Assembly (NCBI RefSeq): GCF_000003605.2
Contig: NW_003141311.1
Coordinates: 42,128 to 91,888, forward strand
Source of the DNA: Saccoglossus kowalevskii
Taxonomy: Eukaryota; Hemichordata; Enteropneusta; Harrimaniidae
Direction of reading: 5' to 3'
Length of the DNA stretch: 49,761 nucleotides
Part shown: positions 12,377-25,193 of the stretch, in pieces
Numbering within the stretch: the first letter of the stretch is position 1
Layout of the letters: every line of letters begins with the position of its first letter
The notes under the pieces: model-generated
Databases searched by the model: none
What the model was told of the DNA's origin: nothing
Seen by the model: only the letters and a program-made list of their open reading frames with translations
Made by a program: the position numbers and the translations under genes

Positions 12377-15300
12377 AAAAAAGTCATTCCTAACTTGCGT
12401 TACTTGCCTTCTTTTTAGTCATTCGAACATTAACATTAACACGTTTACAAGACGTTTGAATGAACTGATTACTCTTCGAATAGATTATGCATCATTACCC
12501 ATCATCACGAAAACACATTTGGTAATCGCAGTGTATACGGTTAACTGTTTCTAACACTGCTATTCTTTTATAAGTCTGAAGTACTAACAGCTGCAGGTTC
12601 CAAGACTGGACCATGTTTTATTCGTCGATCGCATTGGAGGAACGTATATCTTCATCAGATTTTATAATTCTTAAGGCAGTGGCTGTTACTTGTCACTCCT
12701 TTCCGATAGTGGTTGGGTTATTTGCAGTAAAAGCTTGTTTTCTCTACAAGTATGTAAATATATGTACAACGTGAAAGAGTAGGTATTATGTCACATGTTA
12801 ATAATATGCTAACGTGACATGAACGTAGCGACGTCACAAAAGAACATCAAACTGTTACATAACATGACTATGTTACAATGGCGACCGGACACAGTTACAT
12901 TCAACAAACCACAGTGTGTCCTGTTGTCTAGTCCAGCATCGCTGACCAATAATAAGTTCAAAACACCGCATTTTCACATTATCATATTTAAAGTTGCGCA
13001 GTACAAAATAAGCCCAAACTACAAAAACAAGACATAACTGAAGATACTTGAAGATCACTTTTCACTATGAGGCAGAAGATGAATGAAAGAATGAATGAAT
13101 GATAAATGAATAATTTAGGCATTGATTTTGATAACTACCTGACTTGTCTACTTTTGTTGCATATGTTATTAACATTTTTTTTAAAAAGTATTTGCCAAAA
13201 CATTATTATTTTCGATTTGTAGGCAGCTTCGGTGGAATTGTTTTAAATGTATGTAATTGTAACGTGATATTACCCCCAGTAATATGCATACACATATTTC
13301 CGTAAAACTAATTTCGTAAAAACGTTTGTATACACGACTATGCTATCATTAGGATGAGAACAGTTTTGGTGGTGGAAGTTGGGTAGTTGAAGTTGAGCAT
13401 CCTTAGCAAGTTGAACCAAATATTTTCCTGTGGGTGTTTTGTGTATTATACTACAAAACAATGCGTCTATAAATTATATAGTACTACAACCAACCAAATT
13501 GTTTTTTATATTCTGATAGTGTCAAACATGACTTTTTCCACATGATACATTTAATTCACTTTTTTTGGTGAATATTTAACAGATGCATTAGCTCGGTGAA
13601 TGAAATACATGGCCTATATATACAATGATTTGAGTTATATTAGATTTGTTCAATAACAGTTTTGGCGATTATCTTGTTTTTTTCTTAATGCTATTTTGTT
13701 GTTTTATCTTAAAAACTAACATCCTTATGGATTTGACATTTCTTATTTCAGTCGGAATTGAACAATATTGGTGATGTTGGAGAGAAATCAGTCCTTGGCA
13801 ATCAGAACCAGACTACTTTACTGTGTGTATACCGTTTTGAATTGTACATGTATTACGTGCGTGTCTTTGATCACTGGTTTCAGATTTATTCATTTCATGA
13901 TGATAAATTGTATGTGTATATTGTTGACGTATTCTTGAAAAGGTTTCTTTAGAAATTCTGCGTATGTACTACTATATTTCTCTGCACAGTGAATGAGTCA
14001 GAAAATATATACTCCATAGGTAAGATAGGTACACTCCAGTGTATGGTCGTACATTCTGGTAGTTGACCGAATGAATTCGAGATTAAATAATGAAGCAGAA
14101 TGTGTCGTATCTTCAATCCGAAAATAATTTGAACATAACCGAAGGTGAAATTACAGAATTTGGCATCTGTGTACCTAATTTTTAATCATATTACTGGAAA
14201 CAATCAGCTTCATGTCAATAAATAAATAAATAAATTCTATTGGGATGCGAAACTTGGTCTTCCAAACTCGATAAATATGGTGTCAATCATACCTCACATA
14301 TCATATCATCTTTACGCAGGATTAAAATTAGCTTTGTATCACTTTCTTCTAACAAAGTAGGTAGACTATAACCTAATTCCTATTCTAATTCAAAAAATGC
14401 TTGATTTAAAGGGTGTGTCAGTTGAACGCATACATAGCTAAATTTGAACCATTGTTGCACATTTCTTAAGAAATACTCGTTCCATGCTTGTAATTGAAAA
14501 TAATTACAAGAAATAATTAATTAAAGAAAAATAAACAAAAAAATACTTTCTATTATGATAACCAACTCAATTTTAGTGATTGATGTTAATTGTACAATTG
14601 TGTTGAAGACACTTGTCTTGTGAACTCTTTAATTATGACTCAGATTAACAAATAATGGCGGATCGCGGATATGCACAAATGGTGTTCTGCATCATATATC
14701 ATTCTCTCGTATAAATTGACCGAGACCGCAAACCAAAGTTCCTGTTTTAGTATTCTCCTTCCGGTTTTCGTTACCCCAAAATCGTTTTGTTATTTCAACA
14801 AGATAGCATATCACCCATAAACTATCAATTAAACAGTTTGAAATAAGCAATGGTATAGCTATTGTAAACGAAGTTTGTGGGCTTGCTACCTTTAGTAATT
14901 TGATGATGGCCATCTCAGATGTCGTCCAACGCAGAAAGAGAGTGGGTTGGTGGATGCGCGTGGGTGGGTTTGTGGTTTGGTGTATGGTTGGTCGGTTAGT
15001 CGGTTGGTTGGCTTGATGGTTAGTTTGTTAGTTGCTTGATTGGCTGATTCGGTACGATGTTACTGTACTTAACTAACCAACTTTCCAATTCTGATCCCAT
15101 TCTAAGACAACCTGAATGCATGAAAGTTCTTTGCCACACATCTAGAACTCTACCTACACTACATTTTTTAGTTTCCATTCGAAGGTAAATCGCACCTGCA
15201 TTCTAGTAATCCGCAACATCAACCGGTTTTATTCTTCTATTATATTTGATAGATGAGCATACAACTTAAAACATGTGGTGTAATTGTCAATAATGCTCGG

Positions 15301-17169
15301 TGACTCATTCATCAGAGCTACCTGTCATAGCGCATGCCTGTGTTTAATAAATGTGTTGTCATCGACCGTAATCGTGCAAGTGCAAGCGTGGTGGATACGT
15401 ACACACATCACATCAGTGACGTCAAGCAGTAAGGTATGTTCTGTAATTCTACATACGTCTCATCTGAAATCAGCAAGTGAAAATCCATGGGGTCCGAATT
15501 ATATTGTTTCTTTCTAGTGTGTGTTTCTGTCGTTTTTTATGAAACCAATATTAGAAAGTTTAAAGGCATTAGACATTTACCTAATATGTTACATAATCGT
15601 TCATTAACTCCATTCTAGAACTATATTTCGATAAACGAGGATTTATTTAGCTGAATGTTGAGAATTGTATCAAACTATTGCTCTATATACATAAGTGTAT
15701 ATGAATTGAAAGTGCCGTTTTGATGGGAGCGTCAACCACCTGGCGGGAGCCTACTGTGATACGGTATTATAATCAGCACTAATTGGGGAAACAGCTGCTT
15801 GACGGTTGACTAGTTTAAAGCGACGGGACTTGAAATACTAAATTAAAATAAAATGGCCTGCAACGTATTACAATCGTTTATAGATCCGACAATATATCTA
15901 AATTTAGTTTTAATATTGATTGCCATGCGAGATTACACATGTGTAAAAAGCGTCTCATGATTAACTCATGCGTTACACCTTTCCATAATAAACAATGATT
16001 ATTCAATGTCATATATTATGACAAATACTTTATATACATCGTGTATTACGCAATTCAATCCGTGTGGATGACTATTCGTGCCAAACACAGTGGCTCAATG
16101 CATTTACGCGTAAACAGGAGGATAATCATGTTATTCTCCTGGACAACCAGCTGAAAATAAAATGATAATATAACGTGAGAAATAATGGTATTTTTAGTTT
16201 AATCCCACTGCATTTCATGCTTGGTCGTACTCACTGTTTATAGTTACCAAACATGTAAATACTCATTCCACATGTACAACTGTCATGATATACTGCCATA
16301 TGTGTGAAAATGACGTAAAAGAATGACAAATGGACAACAAACATCTTTAAATCAATTGATAATATTTAAATTGTCAATTTCAAAAACAAACTGACCACTC
16401 GTCGTGAAACGCTTTTTGCTGTCGTTGTCGTAAAACTGTCATTTTTACAACATGTCTTTAAAATTTTGATTTTCGTGTGATATTTTCGTCTTTGCATGCC
16501 TTATACGTTGTAGTTTTGTGAGACACTGTCCAAATTGTTCATTTCGTTAAATATCTCGCGGATGGTTATTGTACCAACAGAGAATGGTTGTAACGATAGA
16601 ATTACGAAGATTGTGTCACTCTCATATTGACATATCGTTCTGGCAGACTTTTTTCTGTAACTTTACACTACAGTTTTGTATTACCAAAACACTGCTCTGT
16701 CCATATGCAAATGATGATAACACCCGCAGTTTTCATGTGTATATTATGAACAACCTTGGCACTAGTTCAAGCATGTATAGACAGCAAACCTCTATTCATA
16801 TTGTATTCAGATTGTAATACATTTTTGTAGTCATCGTTGCTCTTCGATTTTTTGGGACCAGGTATAGTAAAAAAATACCTAACCGAGGCTACATAGTACA
16901 TTAGTTGAACATACCCTCGATTATACACTGTAAATCTAAGTGTTTTAATATATGACACATTTTAAGTATTTTATAATAAAATACATTAAGTGATTTTCTT
17001 AAAATCGCAAATGGGTTATACTCTAACACTACTGTTAAAATAAAACATTTTTTACTGATTAGGGGTAAAAAATTTAAGCTTGTTCCCACTTTAAAAATAC
17101 TTAAAACGTTTATAATCTGCATAATTATGAAAAGTGTTTATGATGAAAGCATTTGTATGTCAGTGTTTT
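12377..17169. other. Gene-poor AT-rich stretch
   Basis: I see no supported exon here. It contains simple repeats: a GAATGAAT-type run around 13080-13110, AAATAAAT units at about 14219-14236, and a GGTT-rich run at 14940-15045 (separate entry). Several open frames of 60-80 codons occur on both strands but lack paired splice sites, domain content or recognisable composition, so they are treated as chance. Confidence 0.4.
14940..15045 (+). repeat. Degenerate GGTT-rich simple repeat
   Basis: About 100 bp dominated by irregular GGTT, GGTG and TTGG units (for example GTCGGTTGGTTGGCTTGATG). It is strongly G/T-biased on the plus strand, unlike the AT-rich surroundings. This is a simple-sequence tract with no coding signal. 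Confidence 0.7.
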
Positions 17170-17465
17170 TGATTGCAACATTTCGGAGATGTTTTTGTAT
17201 ATTATACAGTGTATATAGTGTTTCCAGATGCAACACGTATTGTAAAGCATTCATTATCACAACACTTTTAAAAGCAATTTTACTGAACACACATTTTGAA
17301 AAGTTTTTGCCACCAGAAACACGTATTGAAAAAGTTTCCCATCGCAACGTTTTAAAAAATGCTTCCATGCACAACACAATCTAAATATTGAAATGTGCTT
17401 GTATTAGCAATACATTTTAAAATGCGTTTGGTGACGAAAATGATCGTCAATACACATTTTCTGAA
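17170..17465. repeat. Degenerate minisatellite, period about 28-29 bp
   Basis: A series of loosely conserved units each begin with CAACAC or a variant, followed by an A/T block (TTTTAAAA or ATTGAAAA) and a GC-containing spacer. Examples of unit starts are CAACACTTTTAAAAGCA, CACACATTTTGAAAAG, AACACGTATTGAAAAAG, CAACGTTTTAAAAAATGC and CAATACATTTTAAAATGCG. Unit length varies, so this is an old, decayed tandem array. Short open frames on both strands here come from the repeat. Confidence 0.6.
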
Positions 17466-17692
17466 CCTGAAATATATATTTGGGAAGTGTTGATGTCAAA
17501 ATATGTCAAATGATGCGTTTTGTGATCAAGTACTTTGCACGATTGCACAATAATCATAACATACAAATATCAAATCACATAATCAAGTAAGTATTCATTG
17601 CTAAATATAAGCATTGATCAGACAGTTTGTGTATAACGTGGACATTTCAAAACAGATCGATGTGCAATAAACTAAAACAAACGATAACATCT

Positions 17693-17785
17693 TTAAACTT
17701 GTTCTTTGCTATAAATTAACGTGCCCAGTTTCTTGCCCTGTGGTATTGTTGCCACGAACGCAGTTTCCCCGGGCACATCAAATTC
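17693..17785 (-). CDS. Orphan terminal-exon-like segment, unknown product
   Basis: On the minus strand a polypyrimidine tract ending in CTTTCTTTCCAG is followed by a 30-codon open frame and TAA. The peptide begins EFDVPGETAF and ends LGTLIYSKEQV. The base composition (third-position G/C, few A/T runs) differs from the flanking DNA and looks like coding sequence, and the acceptor is strong. I do not recognise the family and found no convincing upstream exon on the minus strand. It may be the last exon of a gene whose other exons I missed, a pseudogene remnant, or chance. Confidence 0.3.
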   Translation of the reverse strand, partial: EFDVPGETAFVATIPQGKKLGTLIYSKEQV

Positions 17786-20453
17786 CTGGAAAGAAAGAAA
17801 ACTAGCCATAAATTTACTTTATTCCAATCCTATTCTCACCAAATCCACACTACATCAATTCCATCTTATTCATTTTTCACTTTCCTATCCGTCCAATAGT
17901 TCGATTGTTTTTTTTCCCCACTTTTAAAATAACCCATTAAACGGAGACGTGTGGTGTTTTAAAACGTCCGCTCCTAACCAAACCTTTATATTTTTTATCA
18001 AAATCCAGTAGGTAATGTTAAATTAATTATCATTATTGTTTCGAGGAATGCGATATTTGAATCAGAAATATTACTGTTATAAAGTATGTCGAAACGAAAA
18101 TATGACTACACACCAGTAACACAAATAGAACTGCATTTGCCTGTTAAATTCTGTTCTAGAATTTTATTTAGTAACTTAGATCATGACTTCGAGAGATGTC
18201 GGCCTGGAATTTATGATCCTGGAAGTGCATGGACTTGAGTTAAATCAAGTAACGTACCAACCCGCACATAATTAAATGATTGAAGGCCGCTGCAAATGAC
18301 TATGCAGAACACAGCTGCCGATGTTGTCTCTATCAATTACATTTTTTAAATAAGCGTGCACACCACACAGGCTACCAGTTACTCGAACACGCAAATATTG
18401 ATCATTTTAAACACCCAGTATACGAAAGTGTATCACAAAAAGTAGCAACCTAAATTATTGTTTAATGTTAGTTTTCATATTGTATTTAATTTATGAAATT
18501 TCTAAATAATATTTATGTTTATATTATTAATTAGAGACTTGGGGATGCTCATTTAGATCAGGCGCAAATTCGCACACGTGTGTAGTAATCGCCATTAGAT
18601 AGCATTCAACATGGAGGCTCCCCAATAGAAAATAAACTATTAAATCACATGGAATTAACACCTGTCCTGCGCTAAGTCATTCAGTTACAAACTTGGGCTT
18701 TGATAACAGCTCCGTATATGTTCAATCTGTTACTGAACTTATGGCACATGCATGGTGGACATACAGGCGATTTACATGAATATATAGAGCTGTTTATTTT
18801 TTGAAAATACTAAAATCAATAAATCTATCGCATGTCTACAGCATGTCTGCTGACAATGGCGTGTTGTCCTTTTTTCTGATAACTATGTTGTATACAGTCA
18901 ATAGACTGCATATTAAAATAAGTGTATTGTACATACAGTCTTTAGGAATAGCTTTAGGAAGCGCCTCAAAATAAAGCAGTTTTGAAGAAAGGTGTTTTTC
19001 TCTCTCATTAACACAAATGTGTCTTATACATTAGCACTTTCTGAAACATTTATAGTCTTGTATTTTGAGTTTAAATATCGTTGGCGATTGTTCTTTCAGA
19101 AGTGCTTTCGAATTGAATAGATTTCGAGAAAAATCTTTAAATTACATGTGTGAATTTTCTGATGTGATTCGAACCACCGCCACCGTTCACCGCATGCGGA
19201 ATATCAAACTTCATAAGGCAATAATGAAATTTACAGTTGAAGTATTTGAATTTAATAAAATCTTGACATCATAACACGTAAAACTATCCTCTGGATAATG
19301 TAATGTCATAGCCGTCTCATCTCAATAAATACCTCAATGACACTTTTTGTGTGTGGTTACAATGTGTTTAATGTTCACCAAAAACTGTTTTAATTACTCC
19401 AACAAATACTTTTTCAAAAATACGAAAAGACTAATATTTTGATAGAAAATACAGATGTTTTATAATACAATACGCATGTTTTCAGTTTAAACAGTGTGCT
19501 TTTAATTAAAATAGTGTGTTTTCATGAAAAACACAAAAGTGCTCCGACGATTTACAGCGCAGTGTAGGCTTATGTCAACATCATTCTGTTTCAAACACAT
19601 ACACCATAGTATAGTCGTAGAACACAAATGCGGAGCAAACTCAGCAGTACGCTGACGTACAGCAGCAATATTCACTGTTCACCGACTCATTAGTGAGAAG
19701 ACAAATTACGCAAGCGCATGTGACTATCGGAATTGTTGTGTTATATTGGCACTGTTACCTACCACACTATGCGCTTTTGATTGACTTGTATACACGTGAT
19801 GACATTTTATTGCAATACATATTTATTTTGTTAATAATGTGTATGTATTTCAAATTTATAATTAGTTATATTTTATTAGGATGTTTATCAATCTGATTGA
19901 AAATCCTATGAAGGTAAAGAGAGAGTTTCAATTGCTTTGAGTCAGATGTAGTCATGGCTACCGACATACGATATATACATACTTAATAACGGCAAGTAAA
20001 ACCAAAATAAATTCATAAATAAACAAAAATAACTATAAAAATAATATAGACATTAAAAAAGATTTTTTATTCAGTTTGGATGTTTATAAGATTTGTTTAG
20101 ATTATTGAACGCTTGAAGATTTTCGTAGTTGGACGATTATGACGCAGATAACTAGAAAAGCGCGTTGTATATTGAAAGAAATACGTTCGATTTGAATCAC
20201 GAAGATATAACGTTGTCATGTGGTTAATGTAATTTCAGCGACGAATTTACGGTGAAGTGATTCGCAGACTTTAGTTTGTTATCTTTCAATCATCTGTTTG
20301 AAACGTATGACCGTCTGTTCCGAGTTCCGGGAAAAATTACAAGAATAACTCAAATCCTATTTCATATACGCATCACTTTAAGACATATGTCAGCCGATAG
20401 TCAGCAGATGCACCTCTTGTAATAGAAAATTGATTGCATCCTATTTGATCGTA
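17786..20453. other. Gene-poor AT-rich stretch
   Basis: Nothing is supported here. A short plus-strand frame near 18178-18237 (peptide around DFERCRPGIYDPGSAWT) looks mildly coding-like, but it has no clear donor or partner exon. The rest is AT-rich with ordinary short open frames. Confidence 0.35.
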
Positions 20454-20560
20454 TTAAAGGGCGATAGTCGTCGTGCCACGCATGCGCGAGATGTGGGTTT
20501 CATATGAACAAAGATGGCGACATTGACCGTTGTGTAGACAAACGAGTATAAACTGAAACG
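20454..20560 (+). mobile_element. Left part of a second MITE family (copy E)
   Basis: TTAA is followed by AGGGCGATAGTCGTCGTGCC, then a diverged body with landmarks (ATGTGGG, TCATA, ACAAACGAGTATAAA) that recur in the same order at 31713-31848. Only the left terminus is clear; the right terminus is absent or too diverged to place. Confidence 0.5.
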
Positions 20561-21141
20561 TTACTAAGCTTTAATTAGGTAACTTCTTTAGCGATTATAA
20601 AGTATCGAAGGAGTTACTGGTGGTAATTAGTACACGTCGCGCCCAAGTCAAAATTCTATCTGTCAAACAATGTTGTACAATTAAATGGAAACATGAAAAT
20701 ATTATTGAGTTAGATGTTTCAAAATGTGAGTGACAGGTAAACTGGACCAATCAGATTTGTTTTACGTGTAACATGTGTGAATGCCAGTATAACTGAAGTG
20801 AATTTGGAAATTAATAACACATTAATCTAACTGCTATAGCAACATTACGCTTGAAGGGCTATGTAAATCACTCATTTGATGATGAACACCCATACCACTA
20901 AAACATTTTTATATTTACTAACTCAGTGTCTATTAAAATTGTTCACTACATATCCGTTCACCTTGGATTCTGCCATAATACCACAGTGCCCGAGTATTGG
21001 TCATTATCTCTTGACACATGCATCTGAATGGGGAAAGACTGACGCTCAACGATATACCTTTCGGTACCAGTGCACTTCCCATACGACTTGTGATCACATG
21101 CACTGGTATTTCACTATCAGCATTTTTTTATCAGAAAAACC
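20561..21141. other. Non-coding stretch
   Basis: No exon or repeat is supported here. Open frames that begin near 20880-21020 run into the transposon-like repeat at 21142-21420 and are not genes. Confidence 0.4.
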
Positions 21142-21420
21142 TATCCTCGGGTCGGAGCTACGTATACGTCACAGAACGTTCTATGTTGCTAATGCGCGCA
21201 CCACTGTACCATGTTTTTCTATGGGCTTTGTGCGAGCTGCTGAACGCCGGTCGACGAGCCGGTGAAAATAGCTAAATTCGAGAAAATAACACAAACTCAA
21301 CCTTGAAGTAATCCTGAAAAACCACTATCGCAATATACAGTTTTCTGGGAGTTTTCGGCCTTTGTTTTCAACGTGATGGTTGCCAGGCGGCGAAAACGCC
21401 CGGATGCCCGCCCGAGGATA
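21142..21420 (+). mobile_element. Non-autonomous DNA-transposon-like repeat, copy 2
   Basis: This 279 bp element has terminal inverted repeats: TATCCTCGGGTCGG on the left, and CCGCCCGAGGATA on the right, which is the reverse complement of TATCCTCGGGCGG. It is the inverted counterpart of 12048-12376. No protein is encoded. The ends begin and finish with TA, which could be part of the element or a TA target duplication. The superfamily is not assigned. Confidence 0.82.
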
Positions 21421-24400
21421 AGAATCTTATATGCACTTATATACTACCACGTTGTAACACAGCAACAGATAAAATATCTACAAGTTGTACTCTATTACGG
21501 TGACTATGGATTCTCAGATGTTATAATACATTTCGTCTTGGTAAATATCGTTCATACGGTTTATTAATTATGTATAGATTTTTTGTGAACTGTATACATC
21601 CTAATTATTCACTGGGTTTTATTTTCGCTTAAAACCCAGTGAACATTCAAATTCAACAATATAGTTTATTGTTCCTTGTTCTACAAACAATTGAATGTTA
21701 AACATCAAATCCGCTCAATAAAGTAAATCCAGTAAATATGTTTCTCTTCTCAGTATATAAGTTATGAATAACCTTAACACACTGTAAGCCGGCGTTCAAT
21801 GTGATTCACATTTTACTCATAATTCATCAGTTATATACTTAATTAATGGCATATGTATTTTGAAGGTTTCCATAGTAACGATTCTTCTTTTCTCAACAGA
21901 AAGAGTGTTAACAGCAATTCACGTGGAACCGACACAATACCTTCTTCTGTTTCGTTCTTTAAGCCACGATGTGTGATATCGGTTCATCAATGAAAAGCTT
22001 CCGTGCTTGTAGGATATAATATTTTTACTAGATGAATTAAATTTCACAAAAAGTGTAATTAACTTTATTAAGGCATTATGTATCAATATTAGGATGACAG
22101 ATGTCAGCACACGTTTCTATGGCGATAGATAATTGATGTTTATGGCAACCCAGTGCAAAGTAAATATCGCCTACTGTTCTTTTTCCAGCAATGGACTTGA
22201 TCACAATCGAGATGGGAGTTCCAACAAAAGTTGTATTTCGTCTCCCAGCAACGCAATGCATCTAATCGAACATACCTAGATATCTACACATGCACGGGGT
22301 GGTCACTATAGTAACGTGACTTGTATAAATCCGTTATCCAATATGCCGCAGGTATATATTTTTTATATTCAATTAAATTGTCGAAAACAACTAGTCACTG
22401 ATCATTAATGCGTCAACAGTTGGCAATGAAAGTCAGCCAAATAATTGTTTTGATGTTTTTTTTATGGGGACACGCTGATTTAATACACGGTGAATAACCC
22501 CGCGGAAAATTTTAATTTCCCCACCAATGTAACTAAGGTCGTAATTTATGGTGTGTACTATAAGTACTTGGCTATATAAACTGTGACAAGTTGCTGGTTG
22601 TACAATACTACCAATTGTTGGCTATTGGAAGGGACATTCTAGTCGCTGTCAAATCAACGTCATTTCACAGTTATATCCCGAGGTACGTCTAAACCAAATC
22701 AACAGTCTGAAAATATTTTTTTTTTTGTGGGATGTATGCAAGATGTGTGATTGTTGTGTATACGCTGAGTAATATCCAAAAACAGGTTGGTCAATTTTGA
22801 ATACCTTCCTTAATATGTTTGACAGCGTTACTCATCAAGTTTTGACAGAAAACAAATAACCCATATTAACATTCATATATTATACCTATGCATATATCAC
22901 TAAGGGCCGTTGTCCGGAACGCCAGGTAATATTGAACTAATAATACGAACTACGATTACAAAATATCATTTTCTATATATTATATTCGTCCGCCCTGGCA
23001 GCTGTTATCTATTTATTTTTGCTGATAAAATATTGACGCAAGTGTGCCATACATACCATTTTGAAAGGATGTCGTGAAACATATTGCGCAAACAAATTAC
23101 ATTGAATATTCATAATGTTGACATGTTTCATGGGATTGAACTATTTGCTGGGCAAATAAGGTTATGTACAACATTGTTTCTCACAATAACGATTTTCGTG
23201 TTGCTACAGAGGAAATGGCAGAGGTAAATTTAAAAAAATAATGTTAAAATATCGAGTGCTATATTACATAATATTAAGCGTCGATAGAATACGACCACAC
23301 ACGTGAATTCTACTCTTTACCAATATTTCTAAATAGCATGGCTTCCAGATATGTTCTGCACGGTTTATCTTATAATATAAGTTCTGATTAGAACATAATA
23401 CAATCAATAAAACATTAACAGTGAACACACAATTTCACATTTCAATTTCCTAACTCACCACACATTGGTATCGTATTATCTGCCACGTCACTTTCAAGAA
23501 AGTGTTTGTTCTTAAGTATATTTGTAAACTTGATAATAAACGTATATATATATTATATATATATGAGATATTTATTTTCTGTTAGTCATAATAGTTGCAA
23601 AGGTTTAGTTATTTATCAATTCTAATACATATTTGTACGTATAACAACTTGACTAAAACGAGATCTTACATAATTTGTTCATTACTTCCGCCGGTGGTTC
23701 GTAATTGATTTTTAATTATTTGGTATAATATATTGTTTCCAGTCACAGTGTTTAATTAAAATGATGTTTTCATTGAGCATTTTAGTAATTCTTATGGCTA
23801 TTGAAAACGTCCGATACTCTGCGTGCTTGGAATATTTAAAAACACCTGAGTTCTACGGGTTCCTTATTGATATTGGTTTTCATTGAATAAAAAAACCACT
23901 GTTGGATATATTCTCCAACATCGCTGAAGGCTTACTAGGTGATATCTTGATAATGTTGTTCTTTTGCGAACACAATTGATCAGATTGTATATACAATATC
24001 CAATATCTCATCCGGTTCTATGAATGTCGCATTTTTTCGTGAAACCGTGTATATCTCAAGGTCGCTAATATTAATGTCTGGACGCGAGATGGTTGATTGT
24101 TAGAAAGATAATTATCATCTGAATCATTACACAGCACGTCGGGGAAATCATATGCATTCCATTAATATTCCATTGAATTGTTAAGCAATTGAGTTACATG
24201 TCATACATTTTAAAGGTTTTGATATTTCAGAATATGCATCTTATTGTAGTTATAGTTTCTGATTTTGTGTCAATAAAAGTTTCACCAAAAAATATGGTCA
24301 TTTTGATTCGGCCATTTGGTAATATTTGTGTTTAGGTGAGATTGGTTACGGGACAGTGGTACGAATAAGTGTTACAAAAATAATGGATACAAATCGTATT

Positions 24401-24955
24401 AATTTTACTGGGGATTGAGTGAGGTCAATGTGCAATTGGTATTAATGAAATATATATTCCTGGTCCATTTAGTGAAAGATAAGTGGGTATTTCCCTATTC
24501 CAATTCAATATTACCAGGGTCATATTGCATACTTAGGAACCAAAGATATAAATAACTCTTTAATACTGTTTACTACCAAGAAACCCACAGTGTTTTTTAA
24601 CAGATTGACTGAAGGAAATGGGTACATACATTTTACATACGCTTGCATGTTTCTCTATATCTATATTTTGCATTGTGTTCAGTATCAAATAAAAACTAAA
24701 TATCGTTATTTGAGTATACTGGTTGCTGAGAATATAATTGCTTTTGGTGTCGGTTTCTATGGATCTCCGCACACCTATATATTGTCAATATTACAATAAT
24801 CAAAGTACAGTCAACCATGTATGGCGCTTGCTATTCGCTAAGCATTTATGTATTATTGGTGATTTAAACTAATGCTTTGTTCATTTAATATTTGTACCAC
24901 ATGGGGATATAGATTGTAGAATCTGCTTAAGTGTTCAAGTTAAGTGTTCCGTTAG
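21421..24955. other. Gene-poor AT-rich stretch
   Basis: At 21603-21644 there is a short hairpin, CACTGGGTTTTATTTTCGC followed by AAAACCCAGTGAA, related to the repeats at 34754 and 49017. An AT dinucleotide run lies near 23545-23570. A segment at 22080-22262 reads open on the minus strand, and the plus strand there has a strong acceptor-like tract ending CTTTTTCCAG with a short frame; neither has a recognisable product or partner exon. Nothing else is supported. Confidence 0.35.
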
Positions 24956-25193
24956 CGAAACGAAAAGAATTATACACGTCTTATGATTGGCCGGGCGATG
25001 TATTTTTCTTTCATTTCGACCCCCTTTTGTTCACATTCTTTGTCTTGATTGGCTGAACGAAAGCGACGAAAAAGTTGCATATTCATTCAACCAATCAGGA
25101 CAAAAAATGTGAACGAAAGGGGTGGAAAGAAACGAAAAATACAGCATCTGGTCATAATCATAAGACGTGTATCTTTCCTTTTGTTTCGTTTCG
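24956..25193. repeat. Large fold-back (inverted) repeat, arms about 100 bp
   Basis: The left arm (about 24956-25057) and right arm (about 25090-25193) are reverse complements with moderate divergence. Matching landmarks from the outside in are CGAAACGAAA, ACACGTCTTATGATT, TGTATTTTTC, GTTCACATT and TGATTGGCTGAACG against TGATTGGTTGAATG. The loop is about 30 bp. This is the structure of a fold-back or MITE-like element; no target duplication could be fixed. Confidence 0.85.

Noticed and set aside
15810-15835. TTAAAGCGACGGG near 15815 as a further MITE copy
   Set aside because: Only the first several bases match the TTAA-MITE terminus; no body or second terminus follows.
20876-21265. Plus-strand 129-codon open frame, the longest in its region
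   Set aside because: Its second half lies inside the 21142-21420 transposon-like repeat, which has an inverted copy at 12048-12376 that is not open in the matching frame. No family is recognised.
22076-22262. Minus-strand 61-codon open frame with a coding-like look, overlapping a plus-strand acceptor-like site and short frame
   Set aside because: The two strands give conflicting readings, neither has a recognisable domain, and no partner exon or consistent donor was found.
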